Shown here: one piece after another, positions 16,732-26,210 of the stretch | Position numbering within the stretch: position 1 is the first letter of the stretch | Layout of the letters: each line of letters begins with the position of its first letter | Source of the DNA: Streptomyces netropsis | GTDB taxonomy: Bacteria > Actinomycetota > Actinomycetes > Streptomycetales > Streptomycetaceae | Length of the DNA: 64,000 bases | NCBI RefSeq assembly: GCF_014203545.1 | Contig: NZ_JACHJG010000013.1 | Location: forward strand, 124,001-188,000 | Direction: 5' to 3' | Notes under the pieces: generated by a model | Told to the model about the DNA's origin: nothing | Seen by the model: only the letters and a program-made list of their open reading frames with translations | Databases searched by the model: none | Position numbers and translations under genes: made by a program

Positions 16732-16959
16732 TCAGACGGCGACGACGGCCTCGGCCGTCGGGTACTGCGCCGCGCGCGAGCGCGCGGCGCGCAGGGCGGC
16801 GTCGATGTCGCGGGTGCCGGTGGTGACGCACAGGGTGTAGGCGGTGTCCTGGAGCTGCCGGTAGACCTGAGCACGGACGACCCGCTCGCCCGCGACGGCC
16901 CGCAGCCTTTCGTACCGGTCGAGCAGGTCGCGCAGAACCGCCGGGTGAGCCATCAGCAT
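16732..16959 (-). CDS. DUF5133 family protein
   Basis: 75 aa. The sequence (MLMAHPAVLRDLLDRYERLR, then YTLCVTTGTRDIDAALRAAR) matches the DUF5133 family, a short helical protein found mainly in streptomycetes and often near secondary-metabolite or stress loci; its biochemical role is unknown. ATG 16959 gives the family N-terminus. It follows the sigma factor gene by 77 nt on the same strand, so sigma-dependent co-expression is possible. Confidence 0.8.
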   Translation of the reverse strand: MLMAHPAVLRDLLDRYERLRAVAGERVVRAQVYRQLQDTAYTLCVTTGTRDIDAALRAARSRAAQYPTAEAVVAV

Positions 16960-17036
16960 GAGGGGGATCCCTTCGACGGTGGACGGGCGGGGGCCGTGAC
17001 GGCCGGATGGCTTCCGGGTCACCACCGGGGCAGGCC

Positions 17037-17825
17037 TCACACCGGCGCGAGCAGCTGCTCGCGCAGCCGGGCGCAGGTGCGGGTGAGGATGCGGGAGATC
17101 TGCATCTGGGAGACGCCCAGCCGCGCGCCGATCTGTTTCTGGGTGAGGCCCGCGAAGAACCGCCAGTACAGGACGGTCTTCTCCCGTTCGGGCAGCGCGT
17201 CCAGCAGGGGCCTGAGCGACTGGCGGTCGATGACCAGGTCCAGGGTGCGGTCGGCGCGGCCGAGGGTGTCGGCGAGCGGCAGCTCCCCCAGCCCGGCCGA
17301 CGGCTGGTCCAGCGACAGCGTGCGGTGCACCCCGTCGGCGTCGAGCCCGCGCCGCACCTCCCCCTCCGTCAGTCCGGCCTCCACGGCCAGCTCGGCGAGG
17401 GTGAACCGGCCCCCGGTGCCGCGCTGTTCCAGCCGCCCCTGGGCGGAGCGGACGGCGGAGCGGAGCTCCTGGTCCCTGCGCGGGATGCGCAGGGACCACA
17501 CATGGTCGCGGACGTGCCGTTTGAGTTCGCCGTTGATGGTGGGGACGGCGAAGGACTCGAAGGCGAACCCCAGCTCCGGATCGAACCGGTCCACGGCGTT
17601 GACCAGCGCCAGGGCCGCCACCTGCCGGAGATCCGCCGGGCTCTCCCCGCTCGCGCGGAACCGCCGGCTGATGCGCTCGGCCATCGGCAGCCACGCGGCG
17701 ATCGCCTCCTGCCGCAGCCGGTCGCGCTCGGGGCCGTCGGGGAGGGCGGCCATCCGTACGAAGAGGGCTGCCGTGTCGGGTGCGTCGCGCACCCACCGGG
17801 GGGACGTCGTCTCGGCCATGGTCAC
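17037..17825 (-). CDS. SigB/SigF-type (group 3) RNA polymerase sigma factor
   Basis: 262 aa. Region 2 contains PADLRQVAALALVNAVDRFD then PELGFAFESFAVPTINGELKRHVRDHVW (about residues 65-110), typical of the SigB/F/G stress and sporulation class. Region 3 is near residues 120-190, and region 4 has ALPEREKTVLYWRFFAGLTQ and then a helix-turn-helix with LGVSQMQISRILTRTCARLR (about 205-255). GTG 17825 has GAGGGGA 5 nt upstream; ATG 17819 is the alternative. No anti-sigma gene adjoins it. An HATPase anti-sigma-like protein and a PP2C phosphatase lie about 20 kb away, and a functional link is only a guess. Confidence 0.92.
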   Translation of the reverse strand: MTMAETTSPRWVRDAPDTAALFVRMAALPDGPERDRLRQEAIAAWLPMAERISRRFRASGESPADLRQVAALALVNAVDRFDPELGFAFESFAVPTINGELKRHVRDHVWSLRIPRRDQELRSAVRSAQGRLEQRGTGGRFTLAELAVEAGLTEGEVRRGLDADGVHRTLSLDQPSAGLGELPLADTLGRADRTLDLVIDRQSLRPLLDALPEREKTVLYWRFFAGLTQKQIGARLGVSQMQISRILTRTCARLREQLLAPV

Positions 17826-18124
17826 AGTGGTCCCCTCGCTCGTGCGACAAGGAGTGCCGGCCGGAACGCCGTCCGCCCGGCCGCCACCCTCGCGTACCCG
17901 TGAACGGATCGGCGCCGGGGCCGGGGCGGCCGGTGTCGGCCACGGCTCTCAGCATGCCGCGCAGGGTCCGAACGCGCGACTCGGAGCAAGCGATCCGTCA
18001 CACGGGGTGAGTGCGTGGGCAGGGGGGAGAACCGGCCCCGCCCGCCGTACCGCCGTTTCCCCCCGCCCCGGACGGGGTACTCGCGGCAGCGGCAGCTCCG
18101 TCCGGCCATCACCGAGGAGACCCC

Positions 18125-20530
18125 GTGGCCCCGCATCCGCAGCCCTTCGCCCCCTCCGCCGAGCCGGGTGCCCACGACCTCACCGACCGCGACGTCGCGG
18201 CCCTGGACGCCCACTGGCGCGCGGCCAACTACCTGTCGGTCGGCCAGATCTACCTGCTGAGCAACCCGCTGCTGGCGGTGCCGCTGGAGCCGGAGCACAT
18301 CAAGCCACGACTGCTGGGGCACTGGGGCACCTCCCCGGGCCTCAACCTCGTGCACACCCACCTCAACCGTGTCGTCAAGGCACGGGACCTCGACGCGATC
18401 TGCGTCTGGGGCCCGGGACACGGCGGGCCCGCCGTGCTCGCCAACTCCTGGCTGGAGGGCAGCTACCGCGAGGTCTACCCGGACGTGAGCCGGGACGCGG
18501 CGGGCATGGAAGCGCTCTTCAGGCAGTTCTCCTTCCCCGGCGGGGTGCCCAGCCACGTGGCCCCGGAGACACCCGGTTCGATCCACGAGGGCGGCGAGCT
18601 GGGCTACTCCCTCGCCCACGCCTACGGCGCCGCCCTGGACAACCCCGGCCTGCTGGTCGCCTGCGTCGTCGGTGACGGCGAGGCCGAGACCGGCCCGCTC
18701 GCCACGTCCTGGCACGCGAACAAATTCCTCGACCCCGTCCACGACGGCGCGGTCCTGCCGATCCTGCACCTCAACGGCTACAAGATCGCCAACCCCACGG
18801 TCCTCGCCCGTCTGCCCGAGGAAGAACTGGACAGGTTGCTGCGCGGCTACGGCCACGAACCCCTCTACGTGACCGGCGACGACCCGGCGCAGGTGCACCG
18901 GGCGATGGCGCACGCCATGGACCGGGCGCTGGACCACATCGCCGTCGCCCAGCGCGTCGCCCGCGAGGACGGCGTCACCGACCGGCCGCACTGGCCCGTG
19001 ATCGTGCTGCGCACCCCCAAGGGCTGGACCGGTCCGGCCGAGGTCGACGGGGTGCCCGTCGAAGGCACCTGGCGCTCCCACCAGGTCCCGCTGTCCCAGG
19101 TCCGCGACAACCCCGAGCACCTGCGCCAACTCGAGGACTGGCTGCGCTCGTACCGGCCGGAGGAACTCTTCGACGAGCACGGCGGGCCCCGCCCGGAGGT
19201 GCTGGCCTGTGTGCCGGAGGGCGAGCGGCGGCTGGGGGCCAATCCGCACACCAACGGCGGCCTGTTGCTGCGGTCCCTGCCGATGCCGCCGCTGGAGCAC
19301 TTCGCCGTCCCCGTCGACAAGCCCGGGGCGGCGCTGCACGAGCCGACCCGCATCCTCGGCCGGTTCCTCGCCCAGATCATGGCCGACACGGCCGGGAGCC
19401 GGAACTTCCGTGTGGTCGGCCCGGACGAGACCGACTCCAACCGGCTGGAGGCGCTCTACGCCGCCACCGGCAAGGCGTGGCAGGCCCTCACCCTCGACAC
19501 CGACGAGCATCTGGTCCCGGGCGGACGGGTGATGGAGGTGCTCTCCGAGCACCTCTGCCAGGGCTGGCTGGAGGGGTATCTGCTGACGGGCCGTCATGGG
19601 GTGTTCTCGTGCTACGAGGCGTTCGTCCACATCGTCGACTCCATGGTCAACCAGCACATCAAGTGGCTGCGGACCTCCCGCGCCCTGCCCTGGCGCCGCC
19701 CGGTGGCCTCGCTCAACTACCTGCTCACCTCGCACGTCTGGCGCCAGGACCACAACGGCTTCTCCCACCAGGACCCCGGCTTCGTCGACCACGTCCTCAA
19801 CAAGTCCCCCGAGGTCGTGCGGGTGTATCTGCCGCCGGACGCCAACACCCTGCTGTCCGTGGCCGATCACGCCCTGCGCAGCCGCGACTACGTCAACGTC
19901 ATCGTCGCGGGCAAGCAGCCCTGCTTCGACTGGCTCGGCATGGACGAGGCCCGCGCCCACTGCGCGCGGGGCGCGGGGGTGTGGGACTGGGCGGGCACGG
20001 AGACCGGCGAGCGGGAACCGGACGTCGTGCTCGGCTGCGCGGGCGACGTCCCCACCCAGGAGACGCTGGCCGCCGCCGACCTGATCCGCCGCCATCTGCC
20101 CGAGCTGACCGTACGCGTCGTCAACGTCGTCGACATGACCCGGCTCCTGCCGCAGGGGGAACACCCGCACGGGATGACCGACGCGGAGTACGACGCGCTG
20201 TTCACCCCCGACAAACCGGTCGTCTTCGCGTACCACGGCTATCCGTGGCTGATCCACCGCCTCACCTACCGCCGCACCGGCCACGCCCACCTGCATGTGC
20301 GCGGCTACAAGGAGAGGGGCGCGACGACCACGCCGTTCGACATGGTCGTCCGCAACGACCTCGACCGCTACCGCCTCGTCATGGACGTCATCGACCGGGT
20401 CCCCGGTCTGGGCGTCCGCGCGGCGTCCGTACGGCAGACCATGGCCGACGTCCGCACCCGCCACCACGCCTGGATCCGCGAACACGGGGTGGACCTGCCG
20501 GAGGTCGTCGACTGGTCCTGGTCCGGCTGA
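18125..20530 (+). CDS. xfp: Xylulose-5-phosphate/fructose-6-phosphate phosphoketolase
   Basis: 801 aa, full length. This thiamine-diphosphate enzyme splits xylulose-5-P (or fructose-6-P) with phosphate to acetyl-phosphate plus glyceraldehyde-3-P (or erythrose-4-P). Motifs: the N-terminal IYLLSNPLL segment, HWGTSPGLNLVHTHLNR, PGHGGPAVLAN, the ThDP-binding GDGEAETGPLATSWHANKF, and later GRHGVFSCYEAF and YLPPDANTLLSVADH. GTG 18125 is supported by GAGGAGA upstream and by the family N-terminus. The ribose-type operon starts 146 nt downstream, so pentose uptake and phosphoketolase use may be connected. No acetate kinase gene is in view. Confidence 0.95.
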   Translation: MAPHPQPFAPSAEPGAHDLTDRDVAALDAHWRAANYLSVGQIYLLSNPLLAVPLEPEHIKPRLLGHWGTSPGLNLVHTHLNRVVKARDLDAICVWGPGHGGPAVLANSWLEGSYREVYPDVSRDAAGMEALFRQFSFPGGVPSHVAPETPGSIHEGGELGYSLAHAYGAALDNPGLLVACVVGDGEAETGPLATSWHANKFLDPVHDGAVLPILHLNGYKIANPTVLARLPEEELDRLLRGYGHEPLYVTGDDPAQVHRAMAHAMDRALDHIAVAQRVAREDGVTDRPHWPVIVLRTPKGWTGPAEVDGVPVEGTWRSHQVPLSQVRDNPEHLRQLEDWLRSYRPEELFDEHGGPRPEVLACVPEGERRLGANPHTNGGLLLRSLPMPPLEHFAVPVDKPGAALHEPTRILGRFLAQIMADTAGSRNFRVVGPDETDSNRLEALYAATGKAWQALTLDTDEHLVPGGRVMEVLSEHLCQGWLEGYLLTGRHGVFSCYEAFVHIVDSMVNQHIKWLRTSRALPWRRPVASLNYLLTSHVWRQDHNGFSHQDPGFVDHVLNKSPEVVRVYLPPDANTLLSVADHALRSRDYVNVIVAGKQPCFDWLGMDEARAHCARGAGVWDWAGTETGEREPDVVLGCAGDVPTQETLAAADLIRRHLPELTVRVVNVVDMTRLLPQGEHPHGMTDAEYDALFTPDKPVVFAYHGYPWLIHRLTYRRTGHAHLHVRGYKERGATTTPFDMVVRNDLDRYRLVMDVIDRVPGLGVRAASVRQTMADVRTRHHAWIREHGVDLPEVVDWSWSG

Positions 20531-20610
20531 CCCCGCCCGGCACGGACACCGTTTCGGCCAAGCCGCCTGTGCCGCGCGTCACATTGGCGAGTTCTTGACG
20601 CCATGGCCGT

Positions 20611-20622
20611 GTAATCGATTAC
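20611..20622. promoter_or_regulatory. LacI-type operator 1, distal
   Basis: GTAATCGATTAC is a perfect 12-bp palindrome with the central TCGA typical of LacI/GalR operators. It lies 55 nt before the start of the LacI gene, and its centre is 33 bp (about three helical turns) from a second site. Confidence 0.8.
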
Positions 20623-20644
20623 CTGTCCCCGTCGCGAACGCGCG

Positions 20645-20656
20645 AAATCGATTACA
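20645..20656. promoter_or_regulatory. LacI-type operator 2, proximal
   Basis: AAATCGATTACA (20645-20656) shares the ATCGATTAC core with operator 1 and lies 20 nt before the LacI start codon. The 33-bp spacing puts both sites on the same face of the helix, which fits cooperative autorepression of the operon. Confidence 0.75.
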
Positions 20657-20676
20657 CACCGGCGGCCGGAGGCTCC

Positions 20677-21693
20677 ATGGCGAACATCAAGGACGTGGCC
20701 GAGCGGGCCGGCGTATCGGTGGCCACCGTCTCCCGCGTGCTGAACGGCCGCTCTCCCGTGGCCGAAACCCGCGAGCGCGTCCTGGCCGCCGTCCACGAGC
20801 TCGGCTACCGCCCCAACGTGGTCGCCCGGTCGCTGCGCACCGCCCGCACCCGCACGCTCGGGCTGGTCATCAGCGATCTGCGGAACCCGTTCTTCACCGA
20901 GCTGGCCGACGCCGTGGAGCAGGAGGCCCGGCGGCTGGGGTACAGCCTCATCATCGGTAACGCGGGCGAGAGCCCGCAGCAGCAGGACGACTACATCCGC
21001 ACCCTGCTGGACCGCCGGATCGACGGGCTGATGGTCAGCTCCGCCGGCACCGGGTCGGAGATGCTCGGCGAGGTCGTCGCCTCCGACACCCCGCTGGTGC
21101 TCCTCGACCGCACGGTCCCCGGGATCGCCGCCCCGTGTGTGCGGGCGGCCGGCGGAGCGGCCCTGACCGACCTCGCCGCGCATCTCGCGGCCCTGGGCAG
21201 GCACCGGCCCGCCGTGATCGTCGCGCCCGCCGGGACCCCCATCGGCGACGAGCGTCTGGAGCTGTTCGCGACCGCCCTCGCCACGCACGGCATCGCGCTG
21301 CCCGCGGAGCGGATCGGCTCGTCGCCCGACCTCGGCCCCGGCGGGGGCCGGCGGGTGATGCGGGAGCTGCTGGATCTGCCCGAACCGCCCGACGCGGTGC
21401 TGGCCACCGACAACCTGATGGCGCTGGGCGCTCTGGACGAGGTCCGGGCGCGGGGCCTGCGGGTCCCGGACGACGTGGCGCTCGTGGCCTTCGACGACGT
21501 GCCGTGGTTCGCGCACACCGACCCGCCGCTCACCGCCATCGCCCAGCCGACCCGCGACCTCGGCCGGGCCGCCGTGCACGCCCTGCTGGAGCGGATCGAG
21601 GGCCGCCCGGCCGACTCGGTGCTGCTGCCCGCGCGGCTCGTCGTCCGCCGCTCGTGCGGCGAGGGCCCCACCCACCCAGGACCGTCCCACTGA
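20677..21693 (+). CDS. LacI-family repressor of the ribose-type operon
   Basis: 338 aa. N-terminal helix-turn-helix and hinge: MANIKDVAERAGVSVATVSR, then VLNGRSPVAETRERV (residues 1-35), followed by RSLRTARTRTLGLVISDLRN, which opens the periplasmic-binding-like domain. The ligand domain contains IDGLMVSSAGTGSE, DDVALVAFDDVPWF and LTAIAQPTRDLG. It is the first gene of rbsACBK, with operators immediately upstream, so autorepression released by a sugar (probably ribose or its phosphate) is the natural reading. Position and neighbours argue for an RbsR role; the inducer is not shown. Confidence 0.9.
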   Translation: MANIKDVAERAGVSVATVSRVLNGRSPVAETRERVLAAVHELGYRPNVVARSLRTARTRTLGLVISDLRNPFFTELADAVEQEARRLGYSLIIGNAGESPQQQDDYIRTLLDRRIDGLMVSSAGTGSEMLGEVVASDTPLVLLDRTVPGIAAPCVRAAGGAALTDLAAHLAALGRHRPAVIVAPAGTPIGDERLELFATALATHGIALPAERIGSSPDLGPGGGRRVMRELLDLPEPPDAVLATDNLMALGALDEVRARGLRVPDDVALVAFDDVPWFAHTDPPLTAIAQPTRDLGRAAVHALLERIEGRPADSVLLPARLVVRRSCGEGPTHPGPSH

Positions 21694-21728
21694 GGGACCG
21701 ACCCACCGACGATCGAGAGGGGCAGCGC

Positions 21729-23315
21729 ATGACCGGCGTCAACGACGACGTACCGGGCGGCCGCGAACTGCTACGGGTGGAAGGAGTCACCAAGTCCTTC
21801 CCCGGGGTCCGCGCGCTGGACGGCGTGGACCTGAGCCTGCGCGCGGGCGAGGTGCACGTCCTGCTCGGGGAGAACGGCGCGGGCAAGAGCACGCTCATCA
21901 AGATGCTCTCCGGCGCGCACCGCCCCGACGAGGGCCGCATCCTGGTGGACGGCGAGGAGGTGGCCATCCGCTCCGCGCAGGACGCCGAGCGCCTGGGCAT
22001 CGCCACCATCTACCAGGAGTTCAATCTCGTCCCCGGCCTCACGGTGGCCGAGAACATCTTCCTGGGACGGCAGCCGCGCACCTCCCTCGGCCTGATCGAC
22101 AAGCGCGCCATGCGCGCCCGGGCCGCGGAGCTGCTGCGCCGGGTCCGCCTGGACGTCTCCCCCACCACACCGGTGGCCGAACTCGGCATAGCCCGGCTCC
22201 AGATGGTGGAGATCGCCAAGGCCCTGAGCCTGGACGCACGCGTTCTGATCATGGACGAGCCGACCGCGGTGCTCACCTCCGAGGAGGTGGCCACGCTCTT
22301 CGGGATCGTCCGCGAACTGCGCGCGAGCGGCGTCGGGATCATCTTCATCACCCACCATCTGGAGGAGATCGCCGCCCTCGGCGACCGGGTCACCGTCCTG
22401 CGGGACGGCCGTTCGGTGACCGAGGTGCCCGCCGGGACGGACGAGGACGAGCTGATCCGGCTGATGGTCGGCCGGGACATCGCCGAGCAGTACCCGCGGC
22501 AGCGGCCCGAGCGGCCGGGCGCGCCCCTGCTGCGGGTGCGCGGCCTCACCCGCGACGGCGGCGGTCGGCAGGGCGCCGCCTTCCGGGACGTCGGCTTCGA
22601 GGTCCGGGCCGGGGAGGTGGTCGGGCTGGCCGGGCTGGTCGGCGCGGGCCGCACCGAGGTGGCGCGGGCGCTGTTCGGCGTCGACCGGTACGACGCCGGC
22701 ACCGTCGAGGTGGACGGCCGGGTGCTGCCCCGGGGTGACGTGCGGGCCGCGATGCGGGCCGGCGTCGGGCTCGTGCCCGAGGACCGCAAGGGCCAGGGGC
22801 TGTTGCTGGACGCCTCGCTGCGGGACAACCTCACGCTGGCCCGGCTGGAGCGGGACACCCGGGGCGGGCTGGTCGACCGGCGCGGTCAGCGCCGCGCGGC
22901 GGCGGAGGTCGCGGCGCGGCTGAAGGTGCGAATGAGCGGGCTGGAGCAGTCGGCGCGCACCCTGTCCGGCGGCAACCAGCAGAAGATCGTCATCGGCAAG
23001 TGGCTGCTGGCCGGCACCCGGCTGCTGATCCTCGACGAGCCGACGCGCGGCATCGACGTCGGCGCCAAGGTCGAGATCTACAGAGTCGTCAACGAGCTGA
23101 CGGCGGCGGGCTGCGCGGTGCTGATGATCTCCAGCGATCTGCCCGAGGTGCTCGGGATGAGCGACCGGGTGCTGGTGATGGCGCAGGGCCGGCTGGTGGG
23201 CGAGCTGTCGGGCGACGCGGCCACGCAGGACGCCGTGATGGAACTGGCCGTGCGGCCGGCCACGGATACGAAGAACACGTACGAGAGCGCGATGGAGGGC
23301 TCCGATGTCGGCTGA
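21729..23315 (+). CDS. rbsA: Sugar ABC transporter ATP-binding protein, RbsA type
   Basis: 528 aa with two ABC domains. Domain 1 (about residues 15-255): Walker A GENGAGKST, signature region with ELGIARLQMVEIAKALSLDA, Walker B VLIMDEPTAVL. Domain 2 (about 265-510): GLVGAGRTEVAR as the degenerate second Walker A, LSGGNQQKIVIGKWL as signature and LLILDEPTRGIDVG as Walker B. RbsA-type carbohydrate uptake ATPases have exactly this duplicated form with a degenerate second P-loop. The stop overlaps the rbsC start by 11 nt, so translation is coupled. Confidence 0.93.
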   Translation: MTGVNDDVPGGRELLRVEGVTKSFPGVRALDGVDLSLRAGEVHVLLGENGAGKSTLIKMLSGAHRPDEGRILVDGEEVAIRSAQDAERLGIATIYQEFNLVPGLTVAENIFLGRQPRTSLGLIDKRAMRARAAELLRRVRLDVSPTTPVAELGIARLQMVEIAKALSLDARVLIMDEPTAVLTSEEVATLFGIVRELRASGVGIIFITHHLEEIAALGDRVTVLRDGRSVTEVPAGTDEDELIRLMVGRDIAEQYPRQRPERPGAPLLRVRGLTRDGGGRQGAAFRDVGFEVRAGEVVGLAGLVGAGRTEVARALFGVDRYDAGTVEVDGRVLPRGDVRAAMRAGVGLVPEDRKGQGLLLDASLRDNLTLARLERDTRGGLVDRRGQRRAAAEVAARLKVRMSGLEQSARTLSGGNQQKIVIGKWLLAGTRLLILDEPTRGIDVGAKVEIYRVVNELTAAGCAVLMISSDLPEVLGMSDRVLVMAQGRLVGELSGDAATQDAVMELAVRPATDTKNTYESAMEGSDVG

Positions 23316-24282
23316 GGTGCTGCGGGCGCCCGGGAGCGTTTCCGGGCAGTGGTTCACGAGGGCGGTGCTGCGCAACGGCCCGCTGGGCGGTCTGATCGCC
23401 CTGGTCGTGGTGATGGCGGTGCTGTCCCGGGACTTCCTGAACGGTCAGAACCTCCTGAACGTCGGCGTCCAGGCGTCGGTGACGGCGATCTTGGCCTTCG
23501 GTGTGACGTTCGTGATCGTGTCGGCGGGCATCGATCTGTCCGTCGGGTCGGTGGCCGCGCTGTCGGCGACCGTCGTCGCGTGGGCCGCCACCTCCGGGGG
23601 CCTGCCCGTGTGGATGGCCGTGCTCCTCGGCCTCGCCGTCGGCGCGGCGGCCGGGCTGGTCTCCGGCGCCCTGGTCGCGTACGGGAGGCTGCCGGCCTTC
23701 ATCGCCACGCTGGCGATGCTCTCGATCGGCCGCGGTCTCGCCCTGGTGATCTCTGGTGGTTCGCCGATCGCCTTCCCCTCCTCGGTCGGCCGGCTCGGTG
23801 ACACCCTCGGCGGCTGGCTGCCGGTGCCGGTGCTGGTGATGGTGGCGATGGGGCTGATCGCGGCGCTGGTCCTGGCCCGTACGTACACGGGCCGGGCGAT
23901 GTTCGCGATCGGCGGCAACGAGGAGGCGGCCCGGCTGTCGGGGATCGACGTCAAGCGCCGCAAGCTTGTCATCTACGCCCTCTCCGGGCTGTTCGCCGCC
24001 GTGGCGGGCATCGTGCTGGCCGCCCGGCTGACGTCGGCTCAGCCGCAGGCCGCGGCGGGCTACGAACTGGACGCCATCGCCGCCGTCGTGATCGGCGGGG
24101 CGAGTCTGTCGGGTGGCTCCGGCAAGGCGTCCGGCACCCTGATCGGGGCGCTGATCCTCGCGGTGCTGCGCAACGGTCTCAATCTGCTGAGCGTCTCCGC
24201 CTTCTGGCAGCAGGTGGCGACGGGCCTCGTCATCGCGCTGGCCGTGCTCCTGGACACCCTGCGCCGCCGGAGCGCCCGATGA
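23305..24282 (+). CDS. rbsC: Sugar ABC transporter permease, RbsC type
   Basis: 325 aa with eight to ten hydrophobic helices. Characteristic segments: LAFGVTFVIVSAGIDLSVGS (about residues 54-73), LPAFIATLAMLSIGRGLALV, and TYTGRAMFAIGGNEEAARLSGI, the cytoplasmic loop that contacts the ATPase. The C-terminus reads DAIAAVVIGGASLSGGSGKA, the usual end of branched-sugar permeases. It overlaps rbsA by 11 nt and rbsB by 4 nt. Confidence 0.93.
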   Translation: MSAEVLRAPGSVSGQWFTRAVLRNGPLGGLIALVVVMAVLSRDFLNGQNLLNVGVQASVTAILAFGVTFVIVSAGIDLSVGSVAALSATVVAWAATSGGLPVWMAVLLGLAVGAAAGLVSGALVAYGRLPAFIATLAMLSIGRGLALVISGGSPIAFPSSVGRLGDTLGGWLPVPVLVMVAMGLIAALVLARTYTGRAMFAIGGNEEAARLSGIDVKRRKLVIYALSGLFAAVAGIVLAARLTSAQPQAAAGYELDAIAAVVIGGASLSGGSGKASGTLIGALILAVLRNGLNLLSVSAFWQQVATGLVIALAVLLDTLRRRSAR

Positions 24283-25199
24283 GGGGGCGCACGGGAGTGC
24301 TCGCCGCGGTGGCGGTGCTGGCCGGGTCGCTGGCGCTGTCCGGCTGCGACCGGGGCGGCCACACGGATCTGGGGCTCGCGCTCTCCACGATGAACAACCC
24401 CTTCTTCGTCGGCATCAAGAAGGGTGCGCAGGCAGAGGCCGCCGCGCGCGGCCTGAAGATCAACATCACGGACGCGCAGAACGACCCGACGCAGCAGATC
24501 AACCAGATGGAGACGTTCACCAGCCAGAACGTCAAGGCGGCCATCATCAACCCGGTCGACTCCGACGCGGCGGTGCCCGCGGTGGGCGTGGCGAACCGGG
24601 CGGACGTGCCGGTGATCTCCATCGACCGGGGGGTGAACGGCGGCCGGGTCGGCTCCACGATCGCTTCCGACAACGTCGCGGGCGGGCGGCTGGCCGCGAG
24701 GGCGCTCGCCACGTCGCTCGGCGGCAAGGGGAAGGTGGCTTTCCTGGAGGGCCAGCCGGGTACGTCCGCCGCCCGCGAGCGCGGCAAGGGCTTCGAGGAA
24801 GGCATCAAGGCGTACCCGGGCATCGAGGTCGTCGCCCGGCAGCCCGCCGACTTCGACCGCACCAAGGGCATGGACGTGATGGCCAACATGCGCCAGTCGC
24901 ACCGGGACATCACCGGGGTGTTCGCCGCCAACGACGAGATGGCGCTGGGCGCGGCCAAGGCGCTCGGCTCCGCGGCGGGCAAGGGGGTGAAGGTCGTCGC
25001 CTTCGACGGCACGCCGGACGGGATCAAGGCCGTGCGCGGCGGGACCCTGACGGCGACGGTGGCCCAGCAGCCGAGGCTGCTGGGCAAGCAGGCGGTGGAC
25101 TGGGCGGTCCGGGCATCCGAGGGCGAGCGGCTGCCGCGCCTGGTGAAGGTTCCCGTGGTCCTCGTGACGCGGGAGAACGCGGCGGAGTTCGACCACTGA
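24279..25199 (+). CDS. rbsB: Sugar-binding lipoprotein of the ABC transporter, RbsB type
   Basis: 306 aa. Signal peptide with lipobox LALSGC, so Cys24 is lipidated and the protein is anchored outside the membrane. The mature part follows the ribose/galactose-binding fold: GLALSTMNNPFFVGIKKGAQ, IIDAQNDPTQQINQMETF-like segment at about 60-80, IDRGVNGGRVGSTIASDN, and FAANDEMALGAAKALG. Ribose is the likely ligand because of the operon, but xylose or another pentose cannot be excluded. It starts inside the rbsC stop (ATGA). Confidence 0.92.
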   Translation: MRGRTGVLAAVAVLAGSLALSGCDRGGHTDLGLALSTMNNPFFVGIKKGAQAEAAARGLKINITDAQNDPTQQINQMETFTSQNVKAAIINPVDSDAAVPAVGVANRADVPVISIDRGVNGGRVGSTIASDNVAGGRLAARALATSLGGKGKVAFLEGQPGTSAARERGKGFEEGIKAYPGIEVVARQPADFDRTKGMDVMANMRQSHRDITGVFAANDEMALGAAKALGSAAGKGVKVVAFDGTPDGIKAVRGGTLTATVAQQPRLLGKQAVDWAVRASEGERLPRLVKVPVVLVTRENAAEFDH

Positions 25200-25239
25200 G
25201 ACGGTGTGCGACAACGGAGACGACAGGAGGAGGACGACG

Positions 25240-26190
25240 GTGAGCGATGCGGGGTCCGGCGGCATGCGGACGTACGACGTGCTGGTGATCGGTTCGGCCA
25301 ACGCGGATCTGACGGTCCGGGTGGACCGGCGCCCGGGAGCGGGCGAGACCGTGCACGGCACGGACCTGGTGGAGTCGGCGGGCGGCAAGGGGGCCAATCA
25401 GGCCGCGGCGGCGGCCCGGCTCGGCGCCCGGACGGCGTTGCTGGCGAGGGTCGGTGACGACGCCTACGGCGAACTGCTGCTGGCCGCCCAGCGGGAGGCC
25501 GGCACCGAGGTGCGGCACGTGCTGGTCGAGGGGGGCGCGCGGACGGGTACCGCGCTGATCGTGGTGGGCCCGGACGGGGACAACTCCATCGTCGTCTCCC
25601 CGGGCGCCAACGACCGCCTCACCCCGGACGACGTCACCTCGGCGCGGGAGACGGTCGCGGCGTCGGCGGTCCTCTCGCTCCAGCTGGAGGTCCCGCCCGC
25701 GACCGTACGGGCGGCCGTCGCCGTCGCACGGGAGACCGGCACCCGGGTCGTGCTCAACCCCTCCCCCACGCCGGACCGGCTGGACCCCGAACTCCTTGCC
25801 GCCGCAGATCCGTTGGTGGTCAACGAGCACGAGGCACGGCAGCTGTCCGGGCTCACGGACGGCACCCCCGCCGAGTGGGCCCGCGCCCTGCGGGACCGGG
25901 GCGCCCGGTCGGTCGTGGTCACGCTGGGCGGCGACGGCGCGCTCGCCCTGGACCACGCGGACGCGAAGCCGGTGACGGTCCCGGGGACCCCGGTGAAGGC
26001 CGTGGACACCACGGGCGCCGGGGACGCGTTCACCGGCGCCCTGGCGGTGCGGCTCGCGGCCGGCACCCCGCTGGCCGCGGCCGCGCGGTTCGCGGTGCGG
26101 GTCGGCGCCGCGTCCGTCACCAAGGCGGGTGCGCAGCCGTCGTACCCGACCCTCGCGGAGCTGCCCCCGGCGCCCGGATTGTCCGCATAG
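25240..26190 (+). CDS. rbsK: Ribokinase, PfkB family
   Basis: 316 aa. Phosphorylates ribose to ribose-5-phosphate. PfkB signatures: VESAGGKGANQAAAAARLGA (signature 1, about residues 44-63) and VDTTGAGDAFTGALAVRLAA (signature 2, about 254-273, with the catalytic Asp in GAGD). GTG 25240 is chosen because AGGAGGAGG ends 6 nt upstream. It is the last gene of the operon, 40 nt after rbsB, and a T-tailed hairpin follows the stop. No rbsD mutarotase gene is present. Confidence 0.92.
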   Translation: MSDAGSGGMRTYDVLVIGSANADLTVRVDRRPGAGETVHGTDLVESAGGKGANQAAAAARLGARTALLARVGDDAYGELLLAAQREAGTEVRHVLVEGGARTGTALIVVGPDGDNSIVVSPGANDRLTPDDVTSARETVAASAVLSLQLEVPPATVRAAVAVARETGTRVVLNPSPTPDRLDPELLAAADPLVVNEHEARQLSGLTDGTPAEWARALRDRGARSVVVTLGGDGALALDHADAKPVTVPGTPVKAVDTTGAGDAFTGALAVRLAAGTPLAAAARFAVRVGAASVTKAGAQPSYPTLAELPPAPGLSA

Positions 26191-26210
26191 CGAACGGATC
26201 CCGGGTCGTT

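Noticed and set aside
17822..20485. 887-codon frame antisense to phosphoketolase
   Set aside because: Low-complexity Val/Gly/Arg protein without a motif, fully explained by the xfp coding strand.
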